In this document: positions 5,368 through 6,483 of the stretch, piece after piece
Layout of the letters: each line of letters starts with the position of its first letter
Position numbering within the stretch: position 1 is the stretch's first letter
Source: Pseudomonadota bacterium
GTDB taxonomy: Bacteria; Pseudomonadota; Gammaproteobacteria; Steroidobacterales; Woeseiaceae
Direction of reading: 5' to 3'
Assembly: GCA_022567775.1 (NCBI GenBank)
Contig: JADFGH010000134.1
Coordinates: 1 to 6,483 of the forward strand
DNA length: 6,483 nucleotides
The notes under the pieces: model-generated
What the model saw: only the letters and a program-made list of their open reading frames with translations
Database searches by the model: none
Told to the model about the DNA's origin: nothing
Made by a program: the position numbers and the translations under genes

Positions 5368-6249
5368 TCAGACCCGCTGTCGACGAATTATCTGCGAGGG
5401 ATCGACGCGGAACTCGCCATCCGGCAGGCGCGGGCCGCCACCCCAGGCGTGGCCGTACACAAGCTCCAGCCTGAGTGACAGGTCATGGTCGGCCATGCGC
5501 GCCGCAAGCAGATTGTCCATCGCCTTGAAGCTGTTTTTGCCAGTCAGTGTCTGCCGTCTGCCGCGCAGGCAATTGCGGGCACCGGCGCTGGTCAGGTCCC
5601 GATACAGGGCATCGGTATTGCGATAGGTAACCGTCAGGTGGTCGACGTCCAGCACCGGATCCCGCAGTCCGGCTTTTACGAGTGCATCGCCAATATCATG
5701 CATGTCCGGGTATGCATTAACGTGCCAGTGGTCATCGATCGAATGCCATGCTTCGCGGATCTCGGACAAACTGTCGGGACCGAAAGTCGCGAACGCAAAC
5801 AGACCGCCTGCGGGCAACAGGCGGGCGATTTCTGAAAAGCAGGCAGGGAGGTCATCCATCCAGGGCAACAGCATGTTTGCGAACACGAGATCGATGCTCC
5901 CGTCTTTCAGCGGAATACGGGATGCATCACCCTGCAATACGGACGGTTTCGTGAACAGAGATCGCCTCTGTTTTGCGCGCTGCAACATAGCGAACGAGGC
6001 ATCCAGGCTGATAACGCGGCTACGTCGAAATCGATGAGCCAGTTGCTTGCTGCCGCTTCCGGTCGCGCAACCGAGATCGAGGATGTGGCGCGGTCTGATT
6101 ACCCCGGCTGTCAGGCGTTGCAGTAATTCATCGAAAGTCACCCGATGAATAAAATCCGCTTGATTAAAACCGGCTGCGATACGGTCAAATCTTCGCCGCA
6201 CATCACGAAAAACCAGTGCTGGAGGTGGCCTGCCCATGTACCAGAGCAT
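5368..6249 (-). CDS. bioC: SAM-dependent methyltransferase, probable malonyl-ACP O-methyltransferase
   Basis: BioC methylates malonyl-ACP with S-adenosylmethionine, disguising it for fatty-acid synthesis so that pimeloyl-ACP can be made for biotin. The 293-residue class I methyltransferase has motif I ILDLGCATGSG (56-66), the acidic end of strand 2 at D83 (SLDAS), GDA at 107-109, and NMLLPWMDDLP (125-135), where BioC proteins carry their N-x-x-x-x-W motif. FATFGPDSLSEIREAW (153-168) and VYGHAWG (264-270) are typical of BioC and also of the related NDUFAF5 family. The name is therefore probable rather than certain. No other bio gene lies in the window. The start is ATG 6249 or ATG 6237 (Met5); neither has a good ribosome site. 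It diverges from comF and is followed on the same strand by surf1. Confidence 0.82.
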   Translation of the reverse strand: MLWYMGRPPPALVFRDVRRRFDRIAAGFNQADFIHRVTFDELLQRLTAGVIRPRHILDLGCATGSGSKQLAHRFRRSRVISLDASFAMLQRAKQRRSLFTKPSVLQGDASRIPLKDGSIDLVFANMLLPWMDDLPACFSEIARLLPAGGLFAFATFGPDSLSEIREAWHSIDDHWHVNAYPDMHDIGDALVKAGLRDPVLDVDHLTVTYRNTDALYRDLTSAGARNCLRGRRQTLTGKNSFKAMDNLLAARMADHDLSLRLELVYGHAWGGGPRLPDGEFRVDPSQIIRRQRV

Positions 6250-6263
6250 AGGGCTAAAGTGTC

Positions 6264-6291
6264 ATTACAGGCAAAGAGGCCGAATAGGCAA
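6264..6291 (-). promoter_or_regulatory. Candidate sigma-70 promoter for bioC
   Basis: On the minus strand TTGCCT (6291 to 6286) and TGTAAT (6269 to 6264) are separated by 16 bases, a fair match to -35 and -10 hexamers. Transcription would begin near 6257, leaving under 10 bases before ATG 6249, so the message would be nearly leaderless unless ATG 6237 is used. The -35 overlaps the inverted repeat at 6280-6314. Confidence 0.4.
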
Positions 6292-6314
6292 GCTGATTTC
6301 GCCGGTCTATTCGG
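6280..6314. repeat. Inverted repeat in the comF-bioC divergent gap
   Basis: CCGAATAG (6280-6287) and CTATTCGG (6307-6314) are perfect 8-bp arms 19 bases apart. The left arm overlaps the candidate bioC -35, and the right arm ends 15 bases before the comF GTG. It could be an operator shared by both genes or a hairpin in the comF leader. It does not resemble the E. coli BirA operator (TTGTAAACC half-sites). Confidence 0.45.
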
Positions 6315-6329
6315 GCAGGCTCCAGGTCC

Positions 6330-6483
6330 GTGAAGCTGCTCAAAAATGCTCCAGGCAATCTGCATCGCTGCCACATCGCGGAGATCTGTGTTCTTTGTGA
6401 TCAAGTCGCGGACGGCGGGCGCATCTGCGGGCAATGCCGGCGGATCCTGCCATGGAATAACACCTTCTGCGAATGCTGTGGAC
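6330..6483 (+). CDS. comF: ComF family protein, N-terminal part (cut by window edge)
   Basis: Only the first 51 codons are present. They show the zinc-binding head typical of ComF proteins: CVLC (20-23), CGQC (33-36), then RRILPW (37-42) and CECCG (47-51). The phosphoribosyltransferase-like domain that would follow lies outside the window. ComF proteins support DNA uptake in naturally competent bacteria and are widespread in gammaproteobacteria. The start is inferred as GTG 6330, with a weak AGG a few bases upstream; an in-frame TGA at 6294-6296 excludes any start further upstream. It is the only plus-strand gene here and diverges from bioC. Confidence 0.85.
   Translation, partial: MKLLKNAPGNLHRCHIAEICVLCDQVADGGRICGQCRRILPWNNTFCECCG

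Noticed and set aside
6138..6434. Minus-strand 98-codon frame across the comF-bioC gap
   Set aside because: It overlaps comF, whose cysteine motifs are convincing, and the start of bioC. No support for a third gene.

Overview
The window reads as chromosome of a moderately GC-rich gammaproteobacterium. The order surf1, small Sco-like gene, cyoE resembles the cytochrome oxidase assembly cluster of Pseudomonas and relatives. A divergent comF/bioC pair and two REP palindromes with the GTAG lead tetranucleotide point the same way. The genus cannot be fixed from this sequence. All genes except comF lie on the minus strand, so transcription runs from high to low coordinates.

Right side (about 5370-6483): the start of comF on the plus strand is cut by the window edge. 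It diverges from bioC, a SAM-dependent methyltransferase of the malonyl-ACP O-methyltransferase family. The roughly 80-base gap between them holds an 8-bp inverted repeat and a plausible sigma-70 promoter for bioC.

Middle (3109-5297): surf1, a thioredoxin-fold Sco-like gene and cyoE form a tight operon. The first two genes overlap by 14 bases and the next gap is about 4 bases. All three appear to start at non-ATG codons. They serve assembly of a haem-copper terminal oxidase: SURF1 in haem a insertion, CyoE in haem O synthesis, and the Sco-like protein probably in redox work on the periplasmic side. The haem A synthase gene ctaA, which often sits just before cyoE in this arrangement, is absent here.

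Left side (1-2979): an ECF sigma factor and its zinc-finger anti-sigma factor are followed by a secreted, extremely acidic protein (about half Asp plus Glu, calcium-loop-like motifs). After an intrinsic terminator comes a TPR protein with a C-terminal region that looks like an outer-membrane beta-barrel, running off the left edge. This four-gene set looks like one functional module: membrane-linked signalling controlling an acidic exported protein and an outer-membrane partner. It is the part of the window most likely to hold an undescribed system. One REP element supplies the last codons and stop of the acidic gene; a second lies just after cyoE. No tRNA, rRNA, CRISPR array or complete mobile element was seen, and no gene-free stretch exceeds 300 bases.
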